21,105 nt of DNA from Massilia sp. (GTDB lineage Bacteria > Pseudomonadota > Gammaproteobacteria > Burkholderiales > Burkholderiaceae_D), in the NCBI GenBank assembly GCA_028291845.1, contig JAQGNM010000067.1:1-21105 (forward strand). Reading direction: 5' to 3'. Shown here piece by piece: positions 6,000-14,299 of the stretch; position 1 is the stretch's first letter; every line of letters begins with the position of its first letter. Made by a program: the position numbers and the translations under genes. The notes under the pieces are model-generated. The model was not told the DNA's origin. It saw nothing but the letters and a program-made list of their open reading frames with translations, and did no database searches.

Positions 6000-7127
6000 T
6001 TACTCGGCAACCGCCTTGGCTTTGGCTGGTTTGGCTGCCTGCTCTTCACCGGCGGCCGCAGGAGCGGCAGCGGCGATGAAACCTGGCGTACCCGGCAAGG
6101 CTGGCGGCAACTCGCGCACGCCAAGCGCCGCGCGCACCTTGTTTTCAATTTCACGCGCCAGGGCGGGACGCTCAACCAGGAACAGGCGGGCATTGTCCTT
6201 GCCCTGGCCGATACGCTCGCCGTTGTAGCTGTACCAGGAACCGGCCTTTTCGACGATCTTGTTGTCGGCGCCCAGGTCGAGGATTTCGCCCTCGCGCGAG
6301 GTACCGGCGCCGTACAAAATATCGAAGTGCGCTTCGCGGAATGGCGGCGCGATCTTGTTCTTGACCACTTTGACCTTGGTCTCGTTACCGATCACCTCGT
6401 CGCCCGATTTGATCGAACCGGTACGGCGGATGTCCAGGCGCACGGAAGCGTAGAACTTGAGCGCGTTACCACCGGTGGTGGTTTCCGGGCTGCCGAACAT
6501 GACGCCGATCTTCATGCGGATCTGGTTGATGAAAATGACCAGGGTGTTGGTGCGGTTGATCGAACCGGTCAGCTTGCGCAGTGCTTGCGACATCAAACGT
6601 GCCTGCAGGCCCGGCAGCGAGTCGCCCATGTCGCCTTCGATTTCGGCGCGCGGCGTCAAGGCCGCCACGGAGTCGATGACCACCAGGTCGACCGAACCGG
6701 AACGCACCAGGGCGTCGCAGATTTCCAGCGCCTGCTCACCGGTGTCAGGCTGCGAGATGAGCAGTTCGGACAGGTTGATGCCCAGCTTTTGGGCGTAGCC
6801 GACGTCGAGCGCGTGCTCGGCATCGATGAAGGCGCAGGTGCCGCCCAGCTTTTGCATTTGGGCAATGGTCTGCAAGGTCAGCGTGGTTTTGCCGGACGAT
6901 TCCGGTCCGTAGATTTCCACGATACGCCCGCGCGGCAAGCCGCCCACGCCGAGAGCGATGTCCAGGCCCAGCGAGCCGGTGGACACGGTTTGCACTTCTT
7001 CGATCGGCACGCTGCCGTCCATTTTCATGACGGAACCCTTGCCGAACTGCTTTTCGATCTGGGCCAGGGCAGCGGCCAACGCCTTGGTTTTTTCCGCGGC
7101 GTTCAAATTGGTTTTCTTGTCGTCCAT
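6000..7127 (-). CDS. recA: Recombinase RecA
   Basis: 375-residue RecA: ATP-dependent DNA strand exchange in homologous recombination, and co-protease for LexA self-cleavage in the SOS response. The N-terminus MDDKKTNLNAAEKTKALAAALAQIEKQFGKGSVM is typical. Walker A is GPESSGKTT (about residues 75-83), the Walker B strand is LVVIDSVAAL, loop L1 contains EGDMGDSLPGLQARLMSQALRKLT, and loop L2 has FINQIRMKIGVMFGSPETTTGG. The C-terminal tail is rich in Ala, Pro and Glu, and somewhat long, beyond the core. The start is set by the conserved N-terminus. Upstream lie a strong promoter and a LexA box (7183-7211). recX follows. Confidence 0.99.
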   Translation of the reverse strand: MDDKKTNLNAAEKTKALAAALAQIEKQFGKGSVMKMDGSVPIEEVQTVSTGSLGLDIALGVGGLPRGRIVEIYGPESSGKTTLTLQTIAQMQKLGGTCAFIDAEHALDVGYAQKLGINLSELLISQPDTGEQALEICDALVRSGSVDLVVIDSVAALTPRAEIEGDMGDSLPGLQARLMSQALRKLTGSINRTNTLVIFINQIRMKIGVMFGSPETTTGGNALKFYASVRLDIRRTGSIKSGDEVIGNETKVKVVKNKIAPPFREAHFDILYGAGTSREGEILDLGADNKIVEKAGSWYSYNGERIGQGKDNARLFLVERPALAREIENKVRAALGVRELPPALPGTPGFIAAAAPAAAGEEQAAKPAKAKAVAE

Positions 7128-7182
7128 GATGTTCTTTCGTCTTGGTCAGGCCGGGCAGGGCCAAAGGAGATTCACAGTCAGT

Positions 7183-7211
7183 ACTGTACAGGCATACAGT
7201 AGTTTGTGCAA
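7183..7211 (-). promoter_or_regulatory. recA promoter
   Basis: On the minus strand, -35 TTGCAC (7206-7211), an exact 17-nt spacer, then -10 TACAGT (7183-7188). Transcription should begin near 7176, giving a leader of about 48 nt before the recA ATG. The -10 overlaps the LexA operator. Confidence 0.75.
7184..7199. promoter_or_regulatory. LexA (SOS) box of recA
   Basis: CTGT (7184-7187), 8 nt, ACAG (7196-7199): a match to the CTGT-N8-ACAG SOS box known for gamma- and betaproteobacterial LexA. It overlaps the recA -10 and spacer, so bound LexA would block RNA polymerase. The sequence supports SOS control of recA. The divergent response-regulator gene starts 143 bp away, and I see no reason to assume LexA controls it. 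Confidence 0.85.
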
Positions 7212-7341
7212 GCACTGTTTATCGGGTGTGTGGAGGGGAAAGTGCGAATTGAAAAGGCAACGGCAGCAAAAGCTCGCCTTCCGCGGACAAATGAAACACA
7301 ATGCATATCACTATGGTCACTCTGTAATCAAAGGTTCCGCC

Positions 7342-8091
7342 ATGCGCATTCTACTTGCCGAAGATGATAGCGTACTTGCCGATGGACTGACGCGCTCCTT
7401 GCGCCAGTCCGGCTATGCGATCGACTGCGTCAAGAACGGTCCCGACGCCGACACCGCCCTGTCGACCCAGGAGTTCGACCTGTTGATTCTCGACCTCGGC
7501 TTGCCGAAGATGTCGGGCCTGGAAGTGCTGCGCCGCCTGCGTGCGCGCGCCTCGCTGTTGCCGGTGCTGATCCTTACCGCGGCCGACTCGATCGAACAGC
7601 GCGTCAACGGGCTCGACCTGGGCGCCGACGATTACATGGCCAAGCCGTTCGCCCTGTCCGAGCTGGAGGCGCGGGTGCGCGCATTGACGCGCCGCGGCGC
7701 CGGCGGCGGCCCCACGGTGATCCGCCACGGCCCGCTGGTGTACGACCAGGTCGGCCGCAGCGCCTATATCAACGAGCAGATGCTCGATCTGTCGGCGCGC
7801 GAGCTGGGGCTGCTGGAAATCCTGCTGGCGCGTAGCGGCCGGCTGGTCTCGAAAGAGCAACTGGTCGACCATTTGTGCGAGTGGGGCGAAGAAGTGTCGA
7901 ACAACGCCATCGAGGTCTACGTGCACCGCCTGCGCAAGAAGCTCGAAGTGGGCGGGGTGCGCATCGCCACCGTGCGCGGCCTCGGCTACTGCCTGGAAAA
8001 GGCCGCGCACGCTGGCGACGCATCTGCCAACCCAGCGGCCAACGCCGCCGCCAACGCAGCCGCCGACGCCGCCGTCCTCGCCGCCAAGTGA
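7342..8091 (+). CDS. OmpR-family response regulator (TctD/QseB-like)
   Basis: 249-residue DNA-binding response regulator. The receiver domain (1-115) has acidic residues Asp8/Asp9, phospho-acceptor Asp51 (in LLILDLGLP), Thr79 (VLILTA) and Lys101 (YMAKPF). A winged-helix Trans_reg_C domain follows (about 125-222), with LSARELGLLEILL and NNAIEVYVHRLRKKL and the wing IATVRGLGYCLE. After the usual end, an Ala/Asn-rich tail of 29 residues (221-249) is unusual. The ATG at 7342 begins the canonical MRILLAEDD; the longer upstream reading frame has no homology and crosses the recA promoter. The last codon overlaps the GTG start of the kinase by 4 nt, so the two are translationally coupled. It probably activates the downstream symporter genes in response to an external carboxylate. 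Confidence 0.95.
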   Translation: MRILLAEDDSVLADGLTRSLRQSGYAIDCVKNGPDADTALSTQEFDLLILDLGLPKMSGLEVLRRLRARASLLPVLILTAADSIEQRVNGLDLGADDYMAKPFALSELEARVRALTRRGAGGGPTVIRHGPLVYDQVGRSAYINEQMLDLSARELGLLEILLARSGRLVSKEQLVDHLCEWGEEVSNNAIEVYVHRLRKKLEVGGVRIATVRGLGYCLEKAAHAGDASANPAANAAANAAADAAVLAAK

Positions 8092-9650
8092 ACCAGCGCG
8101 ACGCCGCTCCTGCCGCCGCGCCGCCCGCCGGCGGCGCCTATCAAGCGCTCGATGCGGCGCAGGCCGAGGACGAAAGCATCCAGCACTCGCTGTTCGGCGA
8201 AATCCTCGACTGGATGCTGGCGCCGCTGCTGCTGCTGTGGCCGATGAGTATCGCCATTACTTACCTGGTGGCGAAGTCGATCGCCAATCAACCGTTCGAT
8301 CACGCGCTGGAAGACGCGGTGACGGTGGTGGCCCAGCAGTTGCGCGAGGTCGACGGCCGGGTGGTGTCGCAGCTGGCCGGCAGCGCCCGCGAGATTTTGC
8401 GCGCCGACGAGGTCGATCACGTCTACTTCCAGGTGCTCGGGCCGCGCGGCGAAATGGTCGACGGCGATCGCGATCTGCCGCTGCCGACCGACGACGAGCG
8501 CGAAAAACTGCGCGGCGCGGCGGTCGGTTTTCGCAACGCCAGCATGCAGGGCACGCCGGTGCGGGTCGCTTACACCTACGTCGACCTGCCCGCGCCGACA
8601 GCCGCCGACGGCGCCCCAGCGGGGACGAACACCAACACCCGCTACGCCCTGGTGCAGGTGGCCGAAACGCTCGACAAGCGCGCCGGCCTCGCCAACGAAA
8701 TCATCAAGGGCGTGATTCTGCCGCAGTTCATCATCCTGCCGATCGTGCTGGCGCTGGTGTGGTTCGCGCTGGCGCGCGGCTTGTCGCCGCTGGCCCAGCT
8801 GCAGGAACGGATCCGCGCGCGCCGTCCCGACGATCTCTCTCCCATCGATTCGCGCCAGGTGCCGGAAGAGATTTCTCCGCTGGTGGGATCGCTCAACGAC
8901 ATGCTGGGACGCCTGGCGCAAACCATCGACATGCAAAAGCGCTTTATCGCCGATGCCGCCCACCAGATGAAAACCCCGCTGGCCGGCATGCGCATGCAGT
9001 CCGAACTGGCGCTGCGCCAGGTCGACCCGGGCGAAATCCACCGCTCGCTCGAGCAGTTGGCCAAGAGTTCGGAGTCGGCCACCCGGCTGGTCAACCAGCT
9101 GCTGGCGCTGGCGCGCGCGGAAAACCAGCCGCACGCCGGCGCGCCGCTGGCCGAAACCGACCTGGTGGTGCTGGCCAGGGACACCGTGCGCGACTGGGTG
9201 CAAGCTTCGTTCGCCTACGAAATCGATCTCGGATTCGAGCCGCCCGCCCAGCCCGACGCCAGGGTCGTCATCGGCGCCAATGCGCTGATGCTGCGCGAGC
9301 TGCTGTCGAACTTGATCGATAACGCACTGCGCTACACGCCGCCGGGCGGCAGCGTGACGGTGCGGGTGCTGGGCGGCGGCGCCGCGCCGGCCGTGCTGGA
9401 AGTAGAAGACACCGGGCCCGGTATCGCCCTGGCCGAGCGGGCGCGCGTGTTCGAGCGCTTTTACCGCATCCTCGGCAGCAGCGCCACCGGCAGCGGGCTG
9501 GGCCTGGCCATCGTGCGCGAGATCGCCCAGCAGCACGGCGCCGAAGTCGAGATTTTCAATAATCCCCACAGCCCCTTGCGCAGGAATCCGGGCAGCCTGT
9601 TCCGCGTCAGCTTCCCGCCACCCGTATTCGACGATCACGATGCCACCTGA
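8088..9650 (+). CDS. Sensor histidine kinase, TctE-like (2CSK_N-type sensor)
   Basis: 520-residue membrane sensor kinase. The GTG at 8088 gives the 4-nt overlap with the regulator stop, after a Pro/Ala-rich cytoplasmic leader. TM1 is around residues 43-62 and TM2 around 209-230. They enclose a periplasmic 2CSK_N-like domain (SIANQPFDHALEDAVTVVAQQL start), as in TctE tricarboxylate sensors. A HAMP-like linker, an H-box DAAHQMKTPL with phospho-His292 and an HATPase follow: N-box NLIDNALRYTPP (Asn408/Asn412), G1 VEDTGPGI, F-box FERFYR, G2 GSGLGLAI (468-475). It should phosphorylate the adjacent regulator. The ligand is inferred from family and neighbours to be a carboxylate such as acetate or a tricarboxylate; the sequence itself does not tell. 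It overlaps the next gene by 11 nt. Confidence 0.93.
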   Translation: MNQRDAAPAAAPPAGGAYQALDAAQAEDESIQHSLFGEILDWMLAPLLLLWPMSIAITYLVAKSIANQPFDHALEDAVTVVAQQLREVDGRVVSQLAGSAREILRADEVDHVYFQVLGPRGEMVDGDRDLPLPTDDEREKLRGAAVGFRNASMQGTPVRVAYTYVDLPAPTAADGAPAGTNTNTRYALVQVAETLDKRAGLANEIIKGVILPQFIILPIVLALVWFALARGLSPLAQLQERIRARRPDDLSPIDSRQVPEEISPLVGSLNDMLGRLAQTIDMQKRFIADAAHQMKTPLAGMRMQSELALRQVDPGEIHRSLEQLAKSSESATRLVNQLLALARAENQPHAGAPLAETDLVVLARDTVRDWVQASFAYEIDLGFEPPAQPDARVVIGANALMLRELLSNLIDNALRYTPPGGSVTVRVLGGGAAPAVLEVEDTGPGIALAERARVFERFYRILGSSATGSGLGLAIVREIAQQHGAEVEIFNNPHSPLRRNPGSLFRVSFPPPVFDDHDAT

Positions 9651-10017
9651 TTTTTCTCCTGCTCCACCGCCGTTGCCGACGCCGCAGCCGGTCGCTGCGG
9701 CCGCCGATTTCGACGATGCCGGCGCCACCGCCCAGCGCCAGCTGGTGCTGGCCGCCGCCAGGGCGCGCCACTGGCAGCGCTGCACGCGCCTGACATCGCT
9801 GCTGCTGCTGGCCTGGCTGGCCACCACCTTTTGCAGCGCGTTTTTTGCCCGCGAGCTGGCCGGCCTGACGGTGTTCGGCTGGCCGCTGTCGTTTTATCTG
9901 GCGGCCCAGGGCGCGGCCCTGATCTACCTGGCCATTCTCGCCGTGTACGCGCTGGCGATGGGGCGCTACGACCGCGATTTTCGGCAGCGCGACGACCATC
10001 CCGGCGGGACTGTATGA
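9640..10017 (+). CDS. DUF4212 small membrane protein, predicted small subunit of sodium:solute symporter
   Basis: 125-residue protein with a Pro/Ala-rich cytoplasmic N-terminus (1-45) and two transmembrane helices. TM1 is about residues 50-70 (LTSLLLLAWLATTFCSAFFA) and TM2 about 83-108 (LSFYLAAQGAALIYLAILAVYALAM). The ARHWQRCTRL entry, the FGWPLSFYLAAQGA segment and the terminal YALAMGRYDRDF match the DUF4212 family (TIGR03647 putative solute/sodium symporter small subunit), which is almost always encoded next to a VC_2705-type symporter, as here. The ATG at 9640 lies inside the end of the kinase gene (11-nt overlap). Its stop overlaps the symporter start as ATGA. Its exact role in transport is not established. 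Confidence 0.88.
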   Translation: MPPDFSPAPPPLPTPQPVAAAADFDDAGATAQRQLVLAAARARHWQRCTRLTSLLLLAWLATTFCSAFFARELAGLTVFGWPLSFYLAAQGAALIYLAILAVYALAMGRYDRDFRQRDDHPGGTV

Positions 10018-12095
10018 GCGACGCCGCCAAGCGCGCCCCGGACGCCATCAGGCGGCGCTTCCGCCGCCTGTCGAAAGATTATTTGTACTTTACCGTCTGC
10101 TTCGCCGCCTTCCTGCTGGTGCTGACGGTGCTGGAAATCGAGGGCATGCCGCGCGCCTGGATCGGCTACCTGTTCATGTTCGCCACCATCGCCCTGTACG
10201 CCACCATCGGGGTGCTCAGCCGCACTTCGAACGTCGCCGAATACTATGTGGCGGGACGCCGCGTGCCGGCTATGTTCAACGGCATGGCCACCGCCGCCGA
10301 CTGGATCTCGGCGGCCAGTTTCATCAGCCTGGCGGGCGGCCTGTATCTGCGCGGCTTCGACGGCCTGGCTTACATCATGGGCTGGACCGGCGGCTACTGC
10401 CTGGTGGCGCTGCTGATCGCACCGTATTTGCGCAAGTTCGCCCAGTACACAATCCCCGACTTCCTGGCGGCGCGCTATAGCGGCGGCGGCATGGACAAGG
10501 GCGGGCGCGGCGCCGCCGTGCGCCTGGTCGCCGTCGGCGCCACCATCATCGTTTCGTTCACCTACGTGGTGGCGCAGATCTATGCGGTCGGGCTGATCGC
10601 CTCGCGGTTTACCGGAGTCGATTTTTCGGTCGGGATTTTCCTCGGCCTGGCCAGCATCCTGGTGTGCTCCTTCCTGGGCGGCATGCGCGCCATCACCTGG
10701 ACCCAGGTGGCCCAGTACATCATCATCCTGGTGGCGTTCTTGATCCCCTCCATGTGGCTGTCGGTCAAACACGCCGACAATCCGATCCCGCAGGTGGCCT
10801 ATGGCGCCGTGCTGTCGAAACTGACGCAGCGCGAAATCGCCCTCGAATCCGATCCGAAGGAACTCGAAGTGCGCGCCATTTTCCAGCGCCGCGCCGACGA
10901 CTACGCCGCCAGGCTGAAAGCGCTGCCGGCATCGTGGGACGCCGGCAAGCAGGAACTGCACCGCAAACTCGACGCCGTGCGCCGCCACAACGGCAGCCTG
11001 ACCGAATGGCGCGCCGCCGAACGGCAGCTGATGGCCTATCCGAAAACCGCCGAGGAGGCGGCCCGGAGCTGGAGCGATCTGCAGGCCGCCAACCAGGCGC
11101 GCGCGCAGGCGCCGGAACGCCACACCACGCCTTTCCCCGGCGCCGACGCCGCGCAAAGCGACGAGAGGCGCAACAATTTTCTCGCCCTGGTGGTGTGCCT
11201 GATGCTGGGCACCGCCGCCCTGCCGCACATCCTGATGCGCTCCTACACCACGCCGAGCGTGCAGGAGACCCGCGTCTCGGTGTTCTGGACCCTGTTCTTC
11301 ATCCTGCTGGTGTACCTGACGATTCCCGCGCTGGCGGTGCTGGTGAAATACGACGTCTACGCCTACCTGGTCGGCCTCGATTACGCCCACCTGCCCACCT
11401 GGATTTCGTATTGGGCCAATGTCGACAAGGTCAATCCATTGATCACCATCGCCGACGTCAACCGCGACGGCATCGTCCAGCTGGCGGAAATCGCCATCGA
11501 CGGCGATGTGCTGGTGCTGGCCACGCCGGAAATCGGCGGCCTGCCCTACGTGATTTCCGGCCTGGTGGCCGCCGGCGGCCTCGCGGCGGCGTTGTCGACC
11601 GCCGACGGCCTGCTGCTGGCGATCTCCAATGCGCTCTCGCACGATGTTTATTACAAGGTGGTCGATCCGCAGGCGTCGACCCAGAAGCGGGTGACGATTT
11701 CAAAGCTGCTGCTGCTGGCGGTGGCGTTCATCGCCGCCTATGCCGCCTCGCAAAAGCCGGCCGACATTTTATCGCTGGTCGGCGCCGCCTTCTCGCTGGC
11801 CGGTTCGGCACTGTTCCCGGCGCTGGTGATGGGGGTGTTCTGGAAACGCGCCAACCACGCCGGCGCGCTGGCCGGCATGCTCGGCGGTTTTACGGTGTGC
11901 CTGTACTACATGTTGCACACCAATCCGATTTTGGGCGGCAGCACGGCAGCCCAGTGGTTTCATATCGCCCCGATCTCCGCCGGGGTGTTCGGCGTGCCGG
12001 CCGGCCTGGCCATCCTGGTGGCGGTCAGCCTGTGCACACCGGCGCCGGATGCGGCCAGCAATGGCTTTGTCGAGCATATTCGCGCACCGGAGTAA
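10014..12095 (+). CDS. Sodium:solute symporter, VC_2705 subfamily (large subunit)
   Basis: 693-residue secondary transporter of the SSS family (related to ActP/acetate and proline permeases), expected to couple Na+ entry to uptake of a carboxylate. It has about 13 hydrophobic segments. Family motifs include NVAEYYVAGRRVPAMFNGMATAADWISAASF, where the helix-1 break holds sodium-site residues, FTYVVAQIYAVGLI, and GLAAALSTADGLLLAISNALSHD, the conserved STADGLLL helix. Between transmembrane segments lies a 135-residue hydrophilic, largely helical insert (252-386). A loop at residues 481-492 (DVNRDGIVQLAE) fits the EF-hand calcium-loop pattern exactly. ATG 10014 was chosen for the ATGA overlap with DUF4212; upstream sequence in this frame has no homology. 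Overlapping stops and starts place it in one operon with its predicted sensor/regulator. Confidence 0.93.
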   Translation: MSDAAKRAPDAIRRRFRRLSKDYLYFTVCFAAFLLVLTVLEIEGMPRAWIGYLFMFATIALYATIGVLSRTSNVAEYYVAGRRVPAMFNGMATAADWISAASFISLAGGLYLRGFDGLAYIMGWTGGYCLVALLIAPYLRKFAQYTIPDFLAARYSGGGMDKGGRGAAVRLVAVGATIIVSFTYVVAQIYAVGLIASRFTGVDFSVGIFLGLASILVCSFLGGMRAITWTQVAQYIIILVAFLIPSMWLSVKHADNPIPQVAYGAVLSKLTQREIALESDPKELEVRAIFQRRADDYAARLKALPASWDAGKQELHRKLDAVRRHNGSLTEWRAAERQLMAYPKTAEEAARSWSDLQAANQARAQAPERHTTPFPGADAAQSDERRNNFLALVVCLMLGTAALPHILMRSYTTPSVQETRVSVFWTLFFILLVYLTIPALAVLVKYDVYAYLVGLDYAHLPTWISYWANVDKVNPLITIADVNRDGIVQLAEIAIDGDVLVLATPEIGGLPYVISGLVAAGGLAAALSTADGLLLAISNALSHDVYYKVVDPQASTQKRVTISKLLLLAVAFIAAYAASQKPADILSLVGAAFSLAGSALFPALVMGVFWKRANHAGALAGMLGGFTVCLYYMLHTNPILGGSTAAQWFHIAPISAGVFGVPAGLAILVAVSLCTPAPDAASNGFVEHIRAPE

Positions 12096-12147
12096 CAACG
12101 TCGGCCGAACGTTGACATAAGCGCCGCGCCGCCACCGGCAGCGGCGG
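12096..12147 (+). terminator. Two hairpins after the symporter gene, possible operon end
   Basis: Immediately after the symporter stop, CAACGT and ACGTTG (12096-12114) form a 6-bp stem around a 7-nt loop. GCCGC(C)/GCGGC repeats near 12126-12147 can form a second stem. Neither is followed by a run of T, so Rho-independent termination is doubtful. The pair may mark the end of the four-gene transcript or protect its 3' end. Confidence 0.3.
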
Positions 12148-12233
12148 CAGTTTGCGCAATCGCTGTACGGCGGCATTTTCGACTGCTATTCTGCCAAGCT
12201 TGACTTTGTATCAAAATCGCCATCGGAGCCCTC

Positions 12234-14264
12234 ATGCGACTTTGCCGCCGTCTTGCCCTGCCCCTGTTTGCCTGTCTCGCCTTGCTCGCCATTCCCCCCG
12301 CCAGCCAGGCCGCGCCGGCCGCGCCGCCGCCGGCGGTCGAAGCGTTCTTCGACAACCCGACTTTCTCGGGCGCCGAACTGTCGCCCGACGCCAGGCACCT
12401 GGCGGTCCGCACCAGCCAGCCGGGCGGGCGCGACCTGCTGGCCGTGGTCGACCTGGCCACGATGGCGATCAAGGTGGTCGGCAACTTCGGCGATGCCGAC
12501 GTCGGCGCCTTCTACTGGGTCAACAACGATCGCTTGGTGTTCACCTCGGCCGACAAGCAGCTCGGCGCCGCCGACATCGACTTTGCGCCGGGGCTGTATG
12601 CGGTCAACCGCGACGGCAGCGCCTTTCGCCAGTTGGCCGAACGCCGCGGCAGTTTTGTGCGCACCCCGTCCATGCGTGATCTGCTGCCCTGGAACACCTA
12701 CATGATGCGCCAGCGCGGCGCCCAGGCGGGCGACTCGATCTACGTGGTCAATCCGCACTTTCGCGGCAACGAACTGCTCGACGTCGACCTGCTGCGCTTA
12801 AATACCGTGACCGGCCGCAGCAGCCCGGTCAAACGGCCGCGCAATGCGCGCGGCTACCTGCTCGATAACACCGGCGAACCGCGCATCGCCACCGCCGTCG
12901 AGGATGGCGACGAACAGGTCTGGTACCGCGATCCGCAGAGCGACGCATGGCGCAAACTCGCGCAATTTCCCCGCTATGCCGGCAGCGGCGGGTTCCGGCC
13001 GGCCGCCTTCGGCCCGGACGGCACCCTGTATGTTGAAGCGCGCATGAGTGCCGACAAGAGCGCCCTGTACCGTTATGACTTCGCCAGCAATGCGGTCGAA
13101 CCGAAGCCGCTGTTGCGGGTGGCCGGTTACGACTTCGACGGCGCCGTGCTGACCTCCGCCGACAAGCTGCTCGGCGTGCGCGTCAAAACCGACGCCAGCA
13201 CCACCGAATGGTTCGACCCGGCCATGAAGGCGCTGCAGGCGCGCATCGACGCCAGGCTGCCCAATACCGTCAACCTGATTTCGGTGGCGCCGCGCGCGCA
13301 GACGCCATGGGTGCTGGTGCAGTCGCATTCCGATGTGCAGCCGCGCGTGACGCTGCTGTTCAACAGCGCCACCGACACTTTCAACAAGGTCGGCGACAGC
13401 CACGGCAAGATCGACCCCGCGCGCATGGGGCGCCAGGACCTGGTGCACTACAAGGCGCGCGATGGCCGCATGATTCCTGCCTGGCTGACCCTGCCCAAGG
13501 AAGCGGGCGACAGCGGCACCGGCAACCATGCCGGCAAAAACCTGCCGATGGTGGTGCTGGTGCACGGCGGACCGTACACCCGCGGCGCCAGCTGGGGCTG
13601 GGACGCCGAGGTGCAGTTCCTGGCCTCGCGCGGCTACGCCGTGCTGCAACCGGAATTTCGCGGCAGCACGGGGTTCGGCTTCGACCATTTTCGGGCTGGC
13701 TGGAAGCAGTGGGGGCTGGCCATGCAGAACGATATCGCCGACGGCACCCGCTGGGCCATCGCCGGCGGCGTCGCCGATCCCAAACGCATCTGCATCGCCG
13801 GCGCCAGCTATGGCGGCTACGCCACCCTGATGGGGCTGGTGAACGATCCCGACCTGTACCGCTGCGGCGTCGACTGGGTCGGCGTCACCGACATCGACCT
13901 GCTGTTCACGGGCCACTGGAGTTTCACCTCGGACCTGAGCGATTCGTATAAACAGTATGGCATGCCGGTACTGATCGGCGACCCGAAAGCCGATCACGCC
14001 CAGTTCAAGGCCACCTCGCCCCTGGCGCAGGCGGCGCGCATCACCCAGCCGTTGCTGCTCGCCTACGGCGGCGCCGACCGCCGCGTGCCGGTGTACCATG
14101 GTAAAAAATTCTACGCCGCGGTCAAGGCCACCAACCCCGACGTCGAGTACGTACAGTATGACGAGGAAGGCCACGGCTGGGCCCTACCGAAGAACCGCTT
14201 TGATTTCTGGCGCCGGGTCGAGCGCTTTCTCGATAAAAATATCGGCGCGCAGCGCGCACAGTAG
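12234..14264 (+). CDS. Exported S9-family (prolyl oligopeptidase-like) serine peptidase
   Basis: 676 residues. A signal peptide (MRLCRRLALPLFACLALLAIPPASQA, cleavage near 26) directs export to the periplasm. A beta-propeller-like region occupies about 35-420 (repeated short strands such as LSPDARHLAV, GLYAVNRDGS, FGPDGTLYVEA), and the C-terminal alpha/beta hydrolase domain follows. The catalytic triad is visible: Ser525 in GASYGGY, Asp615 in GGADRRVP and His647 in EGHGW. The oxyanion-region motif VLVHGGPYTRG also fits dipeptidyl aminopeptidase/acylaminoacyl peptidases. It likely trims short peptides outside the cytoplasm; specificity cannot be read. The ATG has a CGGAG ribosome-binding site 7-8 nt upstream. 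It is 138 bp from the symporter, so probably has its own transcription unit, though no strong promoter is evident. Confidence 0.93.
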   Translation: MRLCRRLALPLFACLALLAIPPASQAAPAAPPPAVEAFFDNPTFSGAELSPDARHLAVRTSQPGGRDLLAVVDLATMAIKVVGNFGDADVGAFYWVNNDRLVFTSADKQLGAADIDFAPGLYAVNRDGSAFRQLAERRGSFVRTPSMRDLLPWNTYMMRQRGAQAGDSIYVVNPHFRGNELLDVDLLRLNTVTGRSSPVKRPRNARGYLLDNTGEPRIATAVEDGDEQVWYRDPQSDAWRKLAQFPRYAGSGGFRPAAFGPDGTLYVEARMSADKSALYRYDFASNAVEPKPLLRVAGYDFDGAVLTSADKLLGVRVKTDASTTEWFDPAMKALQARIDARLPNTVNLISVAPRAQTPWVLVQSHSDVQPRVTLLFNSATDTFNKVGDSHGKIDPARMGRQDLVHYKARDGRMIPAWLTLPKEAGDSGTGNHAGKNLPMVVLVHGGPYTRGASWGWDAEVQFLASRGYAVLQPEFRGSTGFGFDHFRAGWKQWGLAMQNDIADGTRWAIAGGVADPKRICIAGASYGGYATLMGLVNDPDLYRCGVDWVGVTDIDLLFTGHWSFTSDLSDSYKQYGMPVLIGDPKADHAQFKATSPLAQAARITQPLLLAYGGADRRVPVYHGKKFYAAVKATNPDVEYVQYDEEGHGWALPKNRFDFWRRVERFLDKNIGAQRAQ

Positions 14265-14299
14265 TACCCTGATGGCTGACCAACCCGCGGGAGACCAGC

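Noticed and set aside
7212..7341. Second LexA box controlling the response regulator
   Set aside because: No further CTGT-N8-ACAG match in the divergent gap; the single box overlaps the recA -10.
7986..9827. 613-codon minus-strand frame opposite the sensor kinase
   Set aside because: Long only because of high-GC third positions on the other strand. The kinase has all H, N, G1, F and G2 boxes, whereas this frame has no recognisable domain.
9966..11642. 558-codon minus-strand frame opposite the symporter
   Set aside because: Antisense shadow of a well-supported transporter gene; His/Gln/Arg/Gly-rich low-complexity translation.
12196..12205. TTGACT as a -35 for the S9 peptidase gene
   Set aside because: No acceptable -10 at 16-18 nt; the position falls on the ribosome-binding region instead.
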